DNA from: Flavobacterium frigoritolerans
Lineage (GTDB): Bacteria > Bacteroidota > Bacteroidia > Flavobacteriales > Flavobacteriaceae
Assembly: GCF_025847275.1 (NCBI RefSeq)
Contig: NZ_JAOZEV010000002.1
Location: 372,001-436,000, forward strand
Length of the DNA: 64,000 nucleotides
Reading direction: 5' to 3'
Program-made: the position numbers and the translations under genes
Shown: positions 17,416 to 25,224 of the stretch, in pieces
How the letters are laid out: every line of letters starts with the position of its first letter
Position numbering within the stretch: the stretch's first letter is position 1
Notes under the pieces: generated by a model
The model's input: only the letters and a program-made list of their open reading frames with translations
What the model was told of the DNA's origin: nothing
The model's database searches: none

Positions 17416-18483
17416 ATGGCACACAATATTAAACCAGGAGTAGCTACAGGGGATCAAGTACAAGAGATTTTTAATTATGCAAAAGAAAAAGGATTTGCAC
17501 TTCCTGCAGTAAACGTTACTGGATCAAGTACAATCAATGGAGTTCTTGAAACTGCAGCAAAACTGAATGCGCCTGTTATTATTCAATTTTCTAACGGTGG
17601 AGCTCAATTTAACGCCGGAAAAGGTTTATCTAATGCTAACGAAAAATCAGCAATCGCTGGTGGAATTGCTGGAGCAAAACACATTCATACTTTAGCAGAA
17701 GCTTACGGTGCAACAGTAATTTTACATACTGATCACTGTGCAAAAAAATTATTACCTTGGATTGATGGTTTGTTAGATGCATCTGAAAAACATTTTGCTG
17801 AAACAGGAAAACCATTATACAGTTCTCATATGATCGATTTGTCTGAGGAGCCAATCGAAGAAAACATCGAAATCTGTAAAGGTTATTTAGCTAGAATGAG
17901 CAAAATGGGAATGACTCTTGAAATCGAACTTGGAATTACAGGTGGTGAAGAAGATGGTGTTGACAACTCTGATGTAGACAGCTCAAAATTATACACTCAA
18001 CCAGAGGAAGTAGCTTATGCTTACGAAGAATTATCTAAAATAAGCCCTAAATTTACAATTGCTGCTGCATTTGGTAACGTTCACGGTGTTTACAAACCAG
18101 GAAACGTAAAATTGACTCCAAAAATCTTAAAAAACTCTCAAGATTTCGTTCAAGACAAATTTAAAACTGGTCATAACCCAGTAGATTTCGTTTTCCACGG
18201 AGGTTCAGGTTCTACACTTGAAGAAATTAGAGAAGCAATTGGATACGGAGTTATCAAAATGAACATCGATACTGATTTACAATTTGCATATACTGAAGGA
18301 ATTCGTGATTATATGGTTAAAAACATTGACTATTTAAAAACTCAAATTGGTAACCCAGAAGGTGCTGATGTTCCTAATAAAAAATATTACGACCCAAGAA
18401 GATGGGTACGTGAAAGCGAAGTAACATTCAACGCAAGACTTGAACAAGCTTTTGCTGACTTGAATAACGTAAATACACTATAA
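17416..18483 (+). CDS. fbaA: Class II fructose-bisphosphate aldolase
   Basis: Zinc-dependent glycolytic and gluconeogenic aldolase that splits fructose-1,6-bisphosphate. 355 residues, typical of the longer class IIA form. The N terminus includes a substrate loop GFALPAVNVTGSSTINGVLE; zinc-ligand region TVILHTDHCAKKLLPWIDGL (His-rich, about residues 103-122); FGNVHGVYKPGNVKL holds another zinc His; VDFVFHGGSGSTLEEIREAI holds the phosphate loop. It lies between tamL and accD and has its own promoter element. Confidence 0.96.
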   Translation: MAHNIKPGVATGDQVQEIFNYAKEKGFALPAVNVTGSSTINGVLETAAKLNAPVIIQFSNGGAQFNAGKGLSNANEKSAIAGGIAGAKHIHTLAEAYGATVILHTDHCAKKLLPWIDGLLDASEKHFAETGKPLYSSHMIDLSEEPIEENIEICKGYLARMSKMGMTLEIELGITGGEEDGVDNSDVDSSKLYTQPEEVAYAYEELSKISPKFTIAAAFGNVHGVYKPGNVKLTPKILKNSQDFVQDKFKTGHNPVDFVFHGGSGSTLEEIREAIGYGVIKMNIDTDLQFAYTEGIRDYMVKNIDYLKTQIGNPEGADVPNKKYYDPRRWVRESEVTFNARLEQAFADLNNVNTL

Positions 18484-18596
18484 AAGTATTCAGTTTTTAG
18501 TTCAAGTGTTCAGTTAAAACTAACGGAACACTTGAAACTAAACTATTAAAAAACTGAACACTGAAATTTGATTACTGAACACTGAACACTACACAA
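18484..18596 (+). repeat. Hairpin-rich repeated spacer fbaA-accD
   Basis: Contains an imperfect stem: CAAGTGTTCaGTTA (18503-18516) against TAACgGAACACTTG (18521-18534), which extends outwards with one bulge, then repeats of ACTGAACACTGAA. No T-run follows the stem. The words resemble those in the etfB-etfA spacer at 8257-8329. Confidence 0.6.
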
Positions 18597-19451
18597 ATGG
18601 CTTGGTTTAAAAGACACGAAAAAGGGATTACAACTGCTACCGAAGACAAAATGGATGTCCCAAAAGGACTTTGGTACAAATCTCCAACAGGAAAAATTAT
18701 TGATGCTGATGAGTTGGCTCGTAACTTATTTGTAAGCCCAGAAGATGATTTCCATGTTAGAATTGGAAGCGCAATCTATTTTGAAATTTTATTTGACAAT
18801 AATGAATTTGTTGAATTAGATAAAAACCTTACTTCTAAAGATCCGTTGCATTTTGTTGATACAAAAAGATATGCAGACAGATTAAAAGATGTTATGGAAA
18901 AAACCCAACTTAAAGACGCTGTGCGTACTGGAGTTGGAAAATCAAAAGGAAAAGACGTAGTTATCTGCTGTATGGACTTTGCCTTTATTGGTGGTTCTAT
19001 GGGAGCTGTTGTAGGTGAAAAAATCGCAAGAGGAATTAACCATGCAATCAAAAACAGAATGCCTTTTGTTATGATTTCAAAATCAGGTGGAGCACGTATG
19101 ATGGAAGCAGCTTACTCTTTAATGCAGTTAGCTAAAACATCTGTAAAACTAGCTCAACTTGCTGAAGCGGGATTACCTTACATCTCTTTATGTACTGACC
19201 CAACAACAGGAGGAACAACTGCATCTTATGCCATGCTAGGAGATATCAACATTTCTGAACCAGGCGCTTTAATTGGATTTGCAGGACCAAGAGTTGTAAG
19301 AGATACTACAGGAAAAGATTTACCTGAAGGTTTCCAAACTGCTGAATTCCTTTTAGAACATGGTTTTTTAGACTTTATAACGCCTAGAAAAGAATTAAAA
19401 GACAAGATTAACTTGTATATCGATTTGATTCAAAACAATACAATTAGATAG
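18597..19451 (+). CDS. accD: Acetyl-CoA carboxylase carboxyltransferase subunit beta, without zinc-finger Cys
   Basis: Beta subunit of the carboxyltransferase that makes malonyl-CoA, the first step of fatty-acid synthesis. 284 residues. The carboxyltransferase core is intact: [60 protein letters not shown] and [14 protein letters not shown]. The N-terminal region that in E. coli carries a Cys4 zinc finger reads [20 protein letters not shown] then SPEDDFHVR, so all four cysteines are replaced. From family knowledge this loss is found across Flavobacteriia. A terminator follows; accA is elsewhere. Confidence 0.95.
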   Translation: MAWFKRHEKGITTATEDKMDVPKGLWYKSPTGKIIDADELARNLFVSPEDDFHVRIGSAIYFEILFDNNEFVELDKNLTSKDPLHFVDTKRYADRLKDVMEKTQLKDAVRTGVGKSKGKDVVICCMDFAFIGGSMGAVVGEKIARGINHAIKNRMPFVMISKSGGARMMEAAYSLMQLAKTSVKLAQLAEAGLPYISLCTDPTTGGTTASYAMLGDINISEPGALIGFAGPRVVRDTTGKDLPEGFQTAEFLLEHGFLDFITPRKELKDKINLYIDLIQNNTIR

Positions 19452-19471
19452 TTTTAAAACTTCTAATTACC

Positions 19472-19508
19472 AAAAATCCCATTCGCTTCGGCAAATGGGA
19501 TTTTTTTA
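19472..19508 (+). terminator. Terminator after accD
   Basis: AAATCCCATT (19474-19483) pairs with AATGGGATTT (19494-19503), 10-base loop, followed by T-run. It marks the border of the accessory island on its right. Confidence 0.85.
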
Positions 19509-19545
19509 TATCTTTATTTCAAATACTAGTTTATGAAAAGTGCTT

Positions 19546-20645
19546 TTATCGGTTTTTCATAAGCATTTGAATCTTTTTTAAATCTTTAATTTTTAGATTT
19601 TTGGTTAATTTATTTTTATTAATATGAATCTCTATTTTATCAGTTATTTTGATACGTCGTATAAAGACTATTTTTTCAATATTGGTGTAACTAAAATCAA
19701 AAAAATCTGAATAGATTGTATATACGTTGTCTATATCTCTAAAATTTTCAAACGGAACATCAGCATATTTACCTGGTGATACGGTAGCATTCGCTTTCGA
19801 ATCATCAATATATTTTTTTATTTTTTTAAAATTTGTATAGAAATTATTTCCATTAAATTTTAAATCATAAAATGAAATTGTATCGATTTTACTGCTTTGA
19901 CCATAACAAAAACTAGTATGAATATCAATAGTATAATTATCTTATTTTTCATTTTCTTTCGGTTTAATAATATCGACTTCTTTCCAAAACATAGTCAACC
20001 CATATTGAGCAACTGATTTCAATCTTATTTTATTCTTATTTTTCATCCCTCCGTAATTATTAACAGCATACTTTTTTTGAGGTACATTAAAAGGTATGTT
20101 TATTGGAATGCTTTTTATTGAATTACAATCGAATAGGAATAAATTGTAATCATCATCTTTATAAATGATTAGCTCATTTTTTTAATCAAACTTCACTTAT
20201 AACCCATGTAACGATTGGATGTGGTTTGTTTTGTCTAATAACCAAAATTTAGTACTTGTTCCTCCACTTTGTTTGATTGCGAAAAAATTGCTAAAATCAC
20301 TACCGTCAAAATAAGCTGTTTTTTTATAGAAATAACATCATACTTAATTATAGTATCAATGTTCTTACCTAAGAGAGCAAAATTAATTTGATTGTCATTT
20401 TCTTCATTTTTGGTTGAAAATACAATAAGCTTAAAATTGTTCTTTAATAAAAAAGTGTTCTTTTTTAGTGTATCGTTGCTTTCATCATAAAGAATAACTT
20501 CATTATTAAATTGTTCTTTTGATTTGTAATTATCATTAATAATAACTGTTTCAGTAGTCTTATCTTATTTTAATAATCTACTACAGCTACTTATTAAAAA
20601 TATAATTATTAATATTTGAATTAGTTTTTTATAAAATATTTCCAT
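19546..20645 (-). pseudogene. Decayed lipoprotein gene (nonsense and frameshift)
   Basis: Reading on the minus strand from the ATG at 20645 gives a lipoprotein signal, MEIFYKKLIQILIIIFLISS followed by C, but TAA interrupts at 20565-20567. Reading continues openly, shifts frame near the T7 run at 20319-20325, and then meets TAA at 20197-20199, 20182-20184 and 19942-19944 before a final TAA at 19546-19548. The rest of the frame is clearly protein-like (for example DGSDFSNFFAIKQSGGTSTK and KYADVPFENFRDIDNVYTIY). About 365 codons when joined. Four nonsense codons cannot be a single sequencing slip. It lies 55 bp downstream of the predicted immunity lipoprotein and may be a second, dead immunity or accessory lipoprotein. 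Family not recognised. Confidence 0.8.
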
Positions 20646-20699
20646 GCATATCTCTTATTGTTTTTACGATTTTTTTATTATAAAAATACTTGTCAATAA

Positions 20700-21356
20700 T
20701 TAATCTTTATCCAAAATATTCCTAATAGAATCTATATCGGTTCGCTTATATTTTGATAATTTAAAAGTTTTGTTTTTGAATTGTATTGTTTTTTTGTATT
20801 GTTTCCAACCCCAAGACTCAGCACTTATGCTATCTACATAAAAATCATTAGTCCTAAATGAAACATATGTTTTTGTATAAAAACCGTTATTTCCTATAAG
20901 ATCTTTAGATATAACAAAGCCACTTTTATTAATTTTTATTTCTTCATAATAAACAGGAGTATTACATTTTAAAACGTTATTGTAAATTTTAAAAATTTTA
21001 CTCTTTTTATTTATGGTTTTGCTTATCAAAAGCACAGGAAAATCAGAATCAGAATTTTCAGGATAACAATCACCGATTCCATTTTCGTAAGATGATTTTA
21101 AAACAGCAATCGTATCTATCGTTTTATTATTATCAAAATCAAAACTTAAAGGTTCGTCTTGGTAATAGTTAGAGAATATAATTCCATATCTATCTTTATA
21201 TCCTTGAATTTGTTCTAAACAATTTTTCTTCTCTATAAAACTATTTTTTGGAGCCTTAATAGTATCTTTTTGATTGTCACCTATATTCTTATTTGTATTT
21301 TTGGAACAAGAAATAAAGAATAAAATTGTTATAAATATGTAAAAGATGAATTTCAT
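20700..21356 (-). CDS. Lipoprotein, probable immunity partner of the TssD-toxin fusion
   Basis: 218 residues, family not recognised. The start gives a lipoprotein signal, MKFIFYIFITILFFIS with the lipobox Cys at residue 17 (FFISC), then a Lys/Asn-rich linker. A segment SFDFDNNKTIDTIAVLKS (about residues 72-89) has a D-x-D-x-N pattern like a calcium-binding or propeller loop. The gene starts 5 bp after the stop of the TssD-effector gene on the same strand, so the two are an operon. In interbacterial toxin systems, a small lipoprotein encoded directly behind a periplasm-acting effector is usually the immunity protein. Immunity is inference from position and predicted location; no cognate binding feature can be seen. 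Confidence 0.75.
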   Translation of the reverse strand: MKFIFYIFITILFFISCSKNTNKNIGDNQKDTIKAPKNSFIEKKNCLEQIQGYKDRYGIIFSNYYQDEPLSFDFDNNKTIDTIAVLKSSYENGIGDCYPENSDSDFPVLLISKTINKKSKIFKIYNNVLKCNTPVYYEEIKINKSGFVISKDLIGNNGFYTKTYVSFRTNDFYVDSISAESWGWKQYKKTIQFKNKTFKLSKYKRTDIDSIRNILDKD

Positions 21357-21361
21357 AGTTT

Positions 21362-22654
21362 CTAAATTTTAAAAGTTGTCCAAAACATTGTTCCGGACTT
21401 AAATCCAGTTGATTTTAAGCTTTCATGCACAGCGCTATTATTTTGAGAATTTATTCTAGCTCCAGAAAAAACACCATTCTCATTTAAAATTGATCCATCT
21501 GTAACATTTTTAAGAGTATATTCTTCTTTTGAAAAAATAGAATTAATTTCGGCATTCTTATTGACTTTTGCTTTATTTGAGCTAATAGACCAAAAATCAA
21601 TTGCTAAATCTAGATGATCTTTTGAAATTGTTACGCTTTTATATTGTTTAAATTTAGGATGTTCTAACTCTCCAATTCTTGTGAATAAATCTAATCCATC
21701 CCAAAAATATGAAACATTTGTAGGGTCTTCATCTCCTTTTAAAACACTTATCATTGCTGAGCGTGCAAAACAATGATTTATATTATTTGATGTTATAGGA
21801 ATGGTTTTGAGTTTATCCGATTCTTTTACCGAAGAATAACCTGTTCGGAACAATTCATTGAATGTTTTTTTTCCTCTTTTATATTTGGAATTTAAAGCAT
21901 TATTCACTGTATGAGCTATCCATAAAGCTGTTTCTTTATTTCCTGTTACTGAAGCTTCATGATGAATTAAATATGAGTTATTTATAAACTTTTCATGAGT
22001 AATATTTACATTATTCTCTTTCAATAATTTGGTATTATTATAGGTTAAGCTTTCATTTCCGTTTTTATCTTTTTGAGTAGATTTTCCATCACAAACATAA
22101 ACATCATTTATACTTCCTTCAAAATCTGGCTCATTTACCTTACCTTCAAAAGTACCATCTTTATTATAAAAATGTCCATTTATATATACAATACGATCTT
22201 CTTCATCCTTTTTTGGTATGTAATAAACTGATTCACTTGGCGGAATCCAAGATTTATTCCAGTATTTCACCATTTCTGCCCCATAATCCTGAATTGCAGG
22301 AGATATGGTTAAAACAATGTGCATACTTTCTGTTTCATCAGTATTAAATACTTCTGAATACTCTATCAAATACACATCACTAAATTTATATTTTCTTATC
22401 GAAATATCCTCGTCACCTTTGTTATAAAAATGTACTTCTCCTTTTTCCATTCTGTCCGTTTCTTTTTCAACGGTCTTTGTCATGTTATGCCAAAATGCAT
22501 CATCGTTTTCTTGTGATACAAAACTTAAAGTAAGAAAACCCCCTTCGACATCACTAGTTGGTGAGCAATCAGCTCTCGTACTTCTATAATAATTGGTGTT
22601 TATCCACAGTAATTCTCGTTCTTCTCCTAAAATAAATAATTTGGCAGAGGTCAT
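21362..22654 (-). CDS. Type VI secretion TssD (Hcp)-effector fusion with predicted peptidoglycan hydrolase domain
   Basis: 430-residue protein with two parts. Residues 1-138 resemble the Bacteroidota (T6SS-iii) tube protein TssD: AKLFILGEERELLWINTNYY, then TSDVEGGFLTLSFVSQEND, KGEVHFYNKG, ISIRKYKFSDVYLIEYSEVF and MHIVLTISPA. After it comes a spacer with YINGHFYNKDGTFEGKV (158-174), then a region at 226-320 with HHEASVTGNKETALWIAHTV (E233 as candidate catalytic Glu) and ARSAMISVLKGDEDPTNVSY (297-316). The last part resembles the A-A-x-x-V-L-x-G-x-x-D-P-T-x-G-A-x-x-F pattern of SleB/CwlJ-type cell-wall hydrolases. The TssD match is recalled from family knowledge and is fairly firm; the hydrolase fold is inference. 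No other type VI gene is in the window, so it is an orphan module with a lipoprotein partner behind it. Confidence 0.82.
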   Translation of the reverse strand: MTSAKLFILGEERELLWINTNYYRSTRADCSPTSDVEGGFLTLSFVSQENDDAFWHNMTKTVEKETDRMEKGEVHFYNKGDEDISIRKYKFSDVYLIEYSEVFNTDETESMHIVLTISPAIQDYGAEMVKYWNKSWIPPSESVYYIPKKDEEDRIVYINGHFYNKDGTFEGKVNEPDFEGSINDVYVCDGKSTQKDKNGNESLTYNNTKLLKENNVNITHEKFINNSYLIHHEASVTGNKETALWIAHTVNNALNSKYKRGKKTFNELFRTGYSSVKESDKLKTIPITSNNINHCFARSAMISVLKGDEDPTNVSYFWDGLDLFTRIGELEHPKFKQYKSVTISKDHLDLAIDFWSISSNKAKVNKNAEINSIFSKEEYTLKNVTDGSILNENGVFSGARINSQNNSAVHESLKSTGFKSGTMFWTTFKI

Positions 22655-23140
22655 AAATCTATTTCTTTTTATTATTCTAATATCTATAAATATAAGTAAA
22701 AAGCTATAATTATTATAATTAAATAATAATTTTAAAAGATAAACCTTTAATAATGTATTTGCTAATTATCAAAAAGCAAGATTTGTTCCATAAAAACGCA
22801 GTAAAACCTATTTTCTACTACGTTTTTTTTAAGTATAAATGAATAGTTAAGAATAAGATGCTGTTTGAAGTTTTTTGACTTCGTAACCACGGCTATTTAT
22901 TTTCTTATATTTTATTGTTTATCACAGTGGGTACGAAATCAGGAAACCTCGCCCACAGCATAATAAAAAACATAAATTACATAATTAATACTTGTCTGAA
23001 AAATTGTATTTTTGTTTACTCGACAACAGTAGATAATAATTTTGCACAAAGCAAACTACCTGGAAATGTATCGAACATAAATTGACTTGTTTTTTACCGA
23101 AACTGGTTTTTTTTTAAAGGAATATAAATATCTTTGAACT
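22655..23140. other. AT-rich divergent region with a terminator-like hairpin
   Basis: 486 bases without a gene, very AT-rich near 22680-22750. AAAAACGCAGTA (22792-22803) and TACTACGTTTTT (22816-22827) form a hairpin with one mismatch, with T-runs on both strands, although the flanking genes diverge. Two TAnnTTTG words precede the regulator: TATTTTTG (23007-23014) and TATCTTTG (23129-23136). No coding signal seen. Confidence 0.55.
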
Positions 23141-23533
23141 ATGAGCATAGCAATACAATCAAATCATATAGGGCGAAAAATTAGCCGTATTCGTGAACTT
23201 AAAGACATGAAACAAGAAGCCTTAGCACAAGCTTTAGGAACATCTCAACAAACTGTATCTGCAATAGAGAACAGCGAAACTATTGATGATGAAAAACTTT
23301 TTGAAGTCGCAAAAGCACTTGGAGTAAGTCCTGAAGCTATAAAAAACTTTACAGAAGAAAATATGATTAATTATTTCAATAACTTCTATGATAATAGTAC
23401 TGCTAATGGAATAAATAATCCAATCAATTGCACATTCAACCCATTAGATAAAGTTGTTGAGCTTTACGAGCGTTTAGTTCAGGTAGAAAAAGAAAAGAAT
23501 GAATTTTTAGAAAAATTATTAAAAGAAAAATAA
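23141..23533 (+). CDS. XRE-family helix-turn-helix regulator
   Basis: 130-residue DNA-binding protein. The helix-turn-helix is at about residues 9-65: IGRKISRIRELKDMKQEALA, then QALGTSQQTVSAIENSETID and FEVAKALGVSPEAIKNFTEE. A middle Asn-rich linker (YFNNFYDNSTANGINNPINC) is followed by a C-terminal coiled-coil helix with LDKVVELYERLVQVEKEKNE, likely a dimerisation element. The ATG sits 4 bases after TATCTTTG; if that is the real -7 element the mRNA would be nearly leaderless. It diverges from the TssD-effector gene and might control it, but this type is also common next to unrelated genes. Confidence 0.88.
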   Translation: MSIAIQSNHIGRKISRIRELKDMKQEALAQALGTSQQTVSAIENSETIDDEKLFEVAKALGVSPEAIKNFTEENMINYFNNFYDNSTANGINNPINCTFNPLDKVVELYERLVQVEKEKNEFLEKLLKEK

Positions 23534-23560
23534 GATTTCAAAAAACATATTGGTTTCAAT

Positions 23561-23597
23561 AAAAAATCCTGAGAAATATTTCTTGGGATTTTTTTTA
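23561..23597 (+). terminator. Terminator after XRE gene
   Basis: AATCC-TG-AGAAAT pairs with ATTTCT-TG-GGATT, with an internal 2x2 loop, followed by a long T-run. Confidence 0.75.
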
Positions 23598-23769
23598 TAA
23601 TAGCTTCTTGTAAATTGACAAAGTATGAATTAAAATTATTTGGCTAAAGACGGAAACTATTCAACATAAAAAACATTTCAACGGAATTATATAAAAAATA
23701 AAACTACTTTTCGGAACTTCGAAATAAGGCAACGAATCTAAATAAAGAACTCAGAACCTCTAAGAAACC

Positions 23770-23801
23770 TTTGAACCTTTGTCCCTTTGTGTCTTTGAAC
23801 C
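23770..23801. repeat. 8-bp tandem repeat (TTTGnnCC x4)
   Basis: Four contiguous octamers: TTTGAACC, TTTGTCCC, TTTGTGTC, TTTGAACC. They lie in the convergent gap between the XRE gene and the permease, just outside the permease stop. Confidence 0.8.
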
Positions 23802-23809
23802 TCAAGAAA

Positions 23810-25060
23810 CTACATTCCTGTCCTAATTGCTTCAACAGGATCTAATTTAGAAGCTGAGATTGCAGGAAGAATTCCAGCTATCAAACCTATTAATGCAGCA
23901 AGCCCTGTTCCGAGAAGAATATTCCCCATTCCAAGAACAAACTCAAAATCGAGTGCTTTGGTAAGAATTACAGAGATTATCCAAACTAGAATTAATCCGA
24001 TTGCTCCACCAATTACCGAAAGAATTATTGCTTCGAACAAAAACTGAAACAAGATAAATTTATTTTTAGCTCCTAAAGATTTTTGAATTCCGATAAGGTT
24101 CGTTCGTTCTTTTACAGAAACAAACATAATATTCGCAATTCCAAAACCGCCCACAAGAAGAGAGAAACCACTTATTATCCACCCCATTATATTCATCTGA
24201 CCTATAATACCATCTATAAAATCAGTAAATCCAGAAAATACATTAACAAAGAAATTATCAATTTCTCCTGCTTTTAATCCTCGAAAAGCTCTTAGTTTTT
24301 GGGATATTTCAGCTTTATACGCATCCATATCAATTCCTTTTTCGGGTTTTAAAACAATTACAGGAGTCATTCCGTCATTATTATCTCCATACATACGACG
24401 TAAAAAATTTGCTGGAAAATATACCGATGTATCATCACTATCTCCAAACAAGCCTGCTCCTTGTTTTTTTATGACACCAATAACTGTAAAACGCTGCCCA
24501 TACAAACGAATGTTTTTTCCTAGAGGTTCTGAATCTCCAAAAAGTCCTTCGGCAATATCATGTCCTAAAACAATAACTGGCGCTCCAGAATTTGATTCTG
24601 ATTCATTATAAAAACGACCTTTCTCAAAATCTAACCCTTGAATTTCCATAATTTCATACGAAACCGGAACAACATTTACATCACTTACTGTTTTGGAATC
24701 GTATTTTAAACTCTCGCTTTTGACAAAAAGTTGGTATCCGACTTGATTTGTATTTGTTAATGAATTTTTTAAGTAGGTATATTCATCATATTTTACATTG
24801 GGAAATTGCTCTCTTTTCCATTGTGGAATATCCGACGGTCCGAATGGAAATTTCATTAAATAAATAGTGTTTTTATCTAAACTACTTAAATCCTTAGTAA
24901 TTTTTCTATTCAAAGAATCTACTGCTGCAAGTACGGCAATAATCGAAAAAATACCAATTGTAACACCCAGCAAAGACAATAATGTTCTCAGTTTGTTACT
25001 TCGCAAAGCATTCATCGCAAAACCAAAACTTTCTTTTAACAATCGAAAATAAAGCAGCAT
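23810..25060 (-). CDS. MacB/FtsX-type ABC transporter permease
   Basis: 416-residue inner-membrane permease of the MacB type, expected to work with an ATPase in exporting or extracting substrates from the membrane. It begins MLLYFRLLKESFGFAMNALR, the usual cytoplasmic lead-in, followed by a first membrane helix (LRTLLSLLGVTIGIFSIIAV, about 24-43), a large periplasmic MacB_PCD domain (about 48-270) and three C-terminal helices with the FtsX domain, ending KLDPVEAIRTGM, a typical last motif. No ATPase is next to it here. Confidence 0.92.
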   Translation of the reverse strand: MLLYFRLLKESFGFAMNALRSNKLRTLLSLLGVTIGIFSIIAVLAAVDSLNRKITKDLSSLDKNTIYLMKFPFGPSDIPQWKREQFPNVKYDEYTYLKNSLTNTNQVGYQLFVKSESLKYDSKTVSDVNVVPVSYEIMEIQGLDFEKGRFYNESESNSGAPVIVLGHDIAEGLFGDSEPLGKNIRLYGQRFTVIGVIKKQGAGLFGDSDDTSVYFPANFLRRMYGDNNDGMTPVIVLKPEKGIDMDAYKAEISQKLRAFRGLKAGEIDNFFVNVFSGFTDFIDGIIGQMNIMGWIISGFSLLVGGFGIANIMFVSVKERTNLIGIQKSLGAKNKFILFQFLFEAIILSVIGGAIGLILVWIISVILTKALDFEFVLGMGNILLGTGLAALIGLIAGILPAISASKLDPVEAIRTGM

Positions 25061-25168
25061 AGATTTTAAATTTACATTAAAGTAAAATTCAATAAATTTT
25101 AGTCAAAAACCTAATAAAAATTCACTTACTGATAGGTAGTTATTTTTAAGATAATGTTACATAAAATG

Positions 25169-25200
25169 TTGATTTTTATAATCAAAAAAAACTATTTTTG
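25169..25200 (+). promoter_or_regulatory. purH promoter, TTG-N21-TATTTTTG
   Basis: TTG 25169-25171 and TATTTTTG 25193-25200 with 21-base spacing. The transcript would start about 18 nt before the ATG. A frame that begins with the TTG at 25198 would overlap the -7 element and is rejected. Confidence 0.72.
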
Positions 25201-25224
25201 CATTTTTATAATCATAACTACACA

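Noticed and set aside
20319-20325. Frameshift in the decayed lipoprotein as a sequencing error only
   Set aside because: The T7 run could be miscalled, but the four nonsense codons elsewhere remain.
19509-23140. Complete type VI secretion cluster
   Set aside because: Only the TssD-type protein is present; no sheath, baseplate, ATPase or spike gene is in the window.
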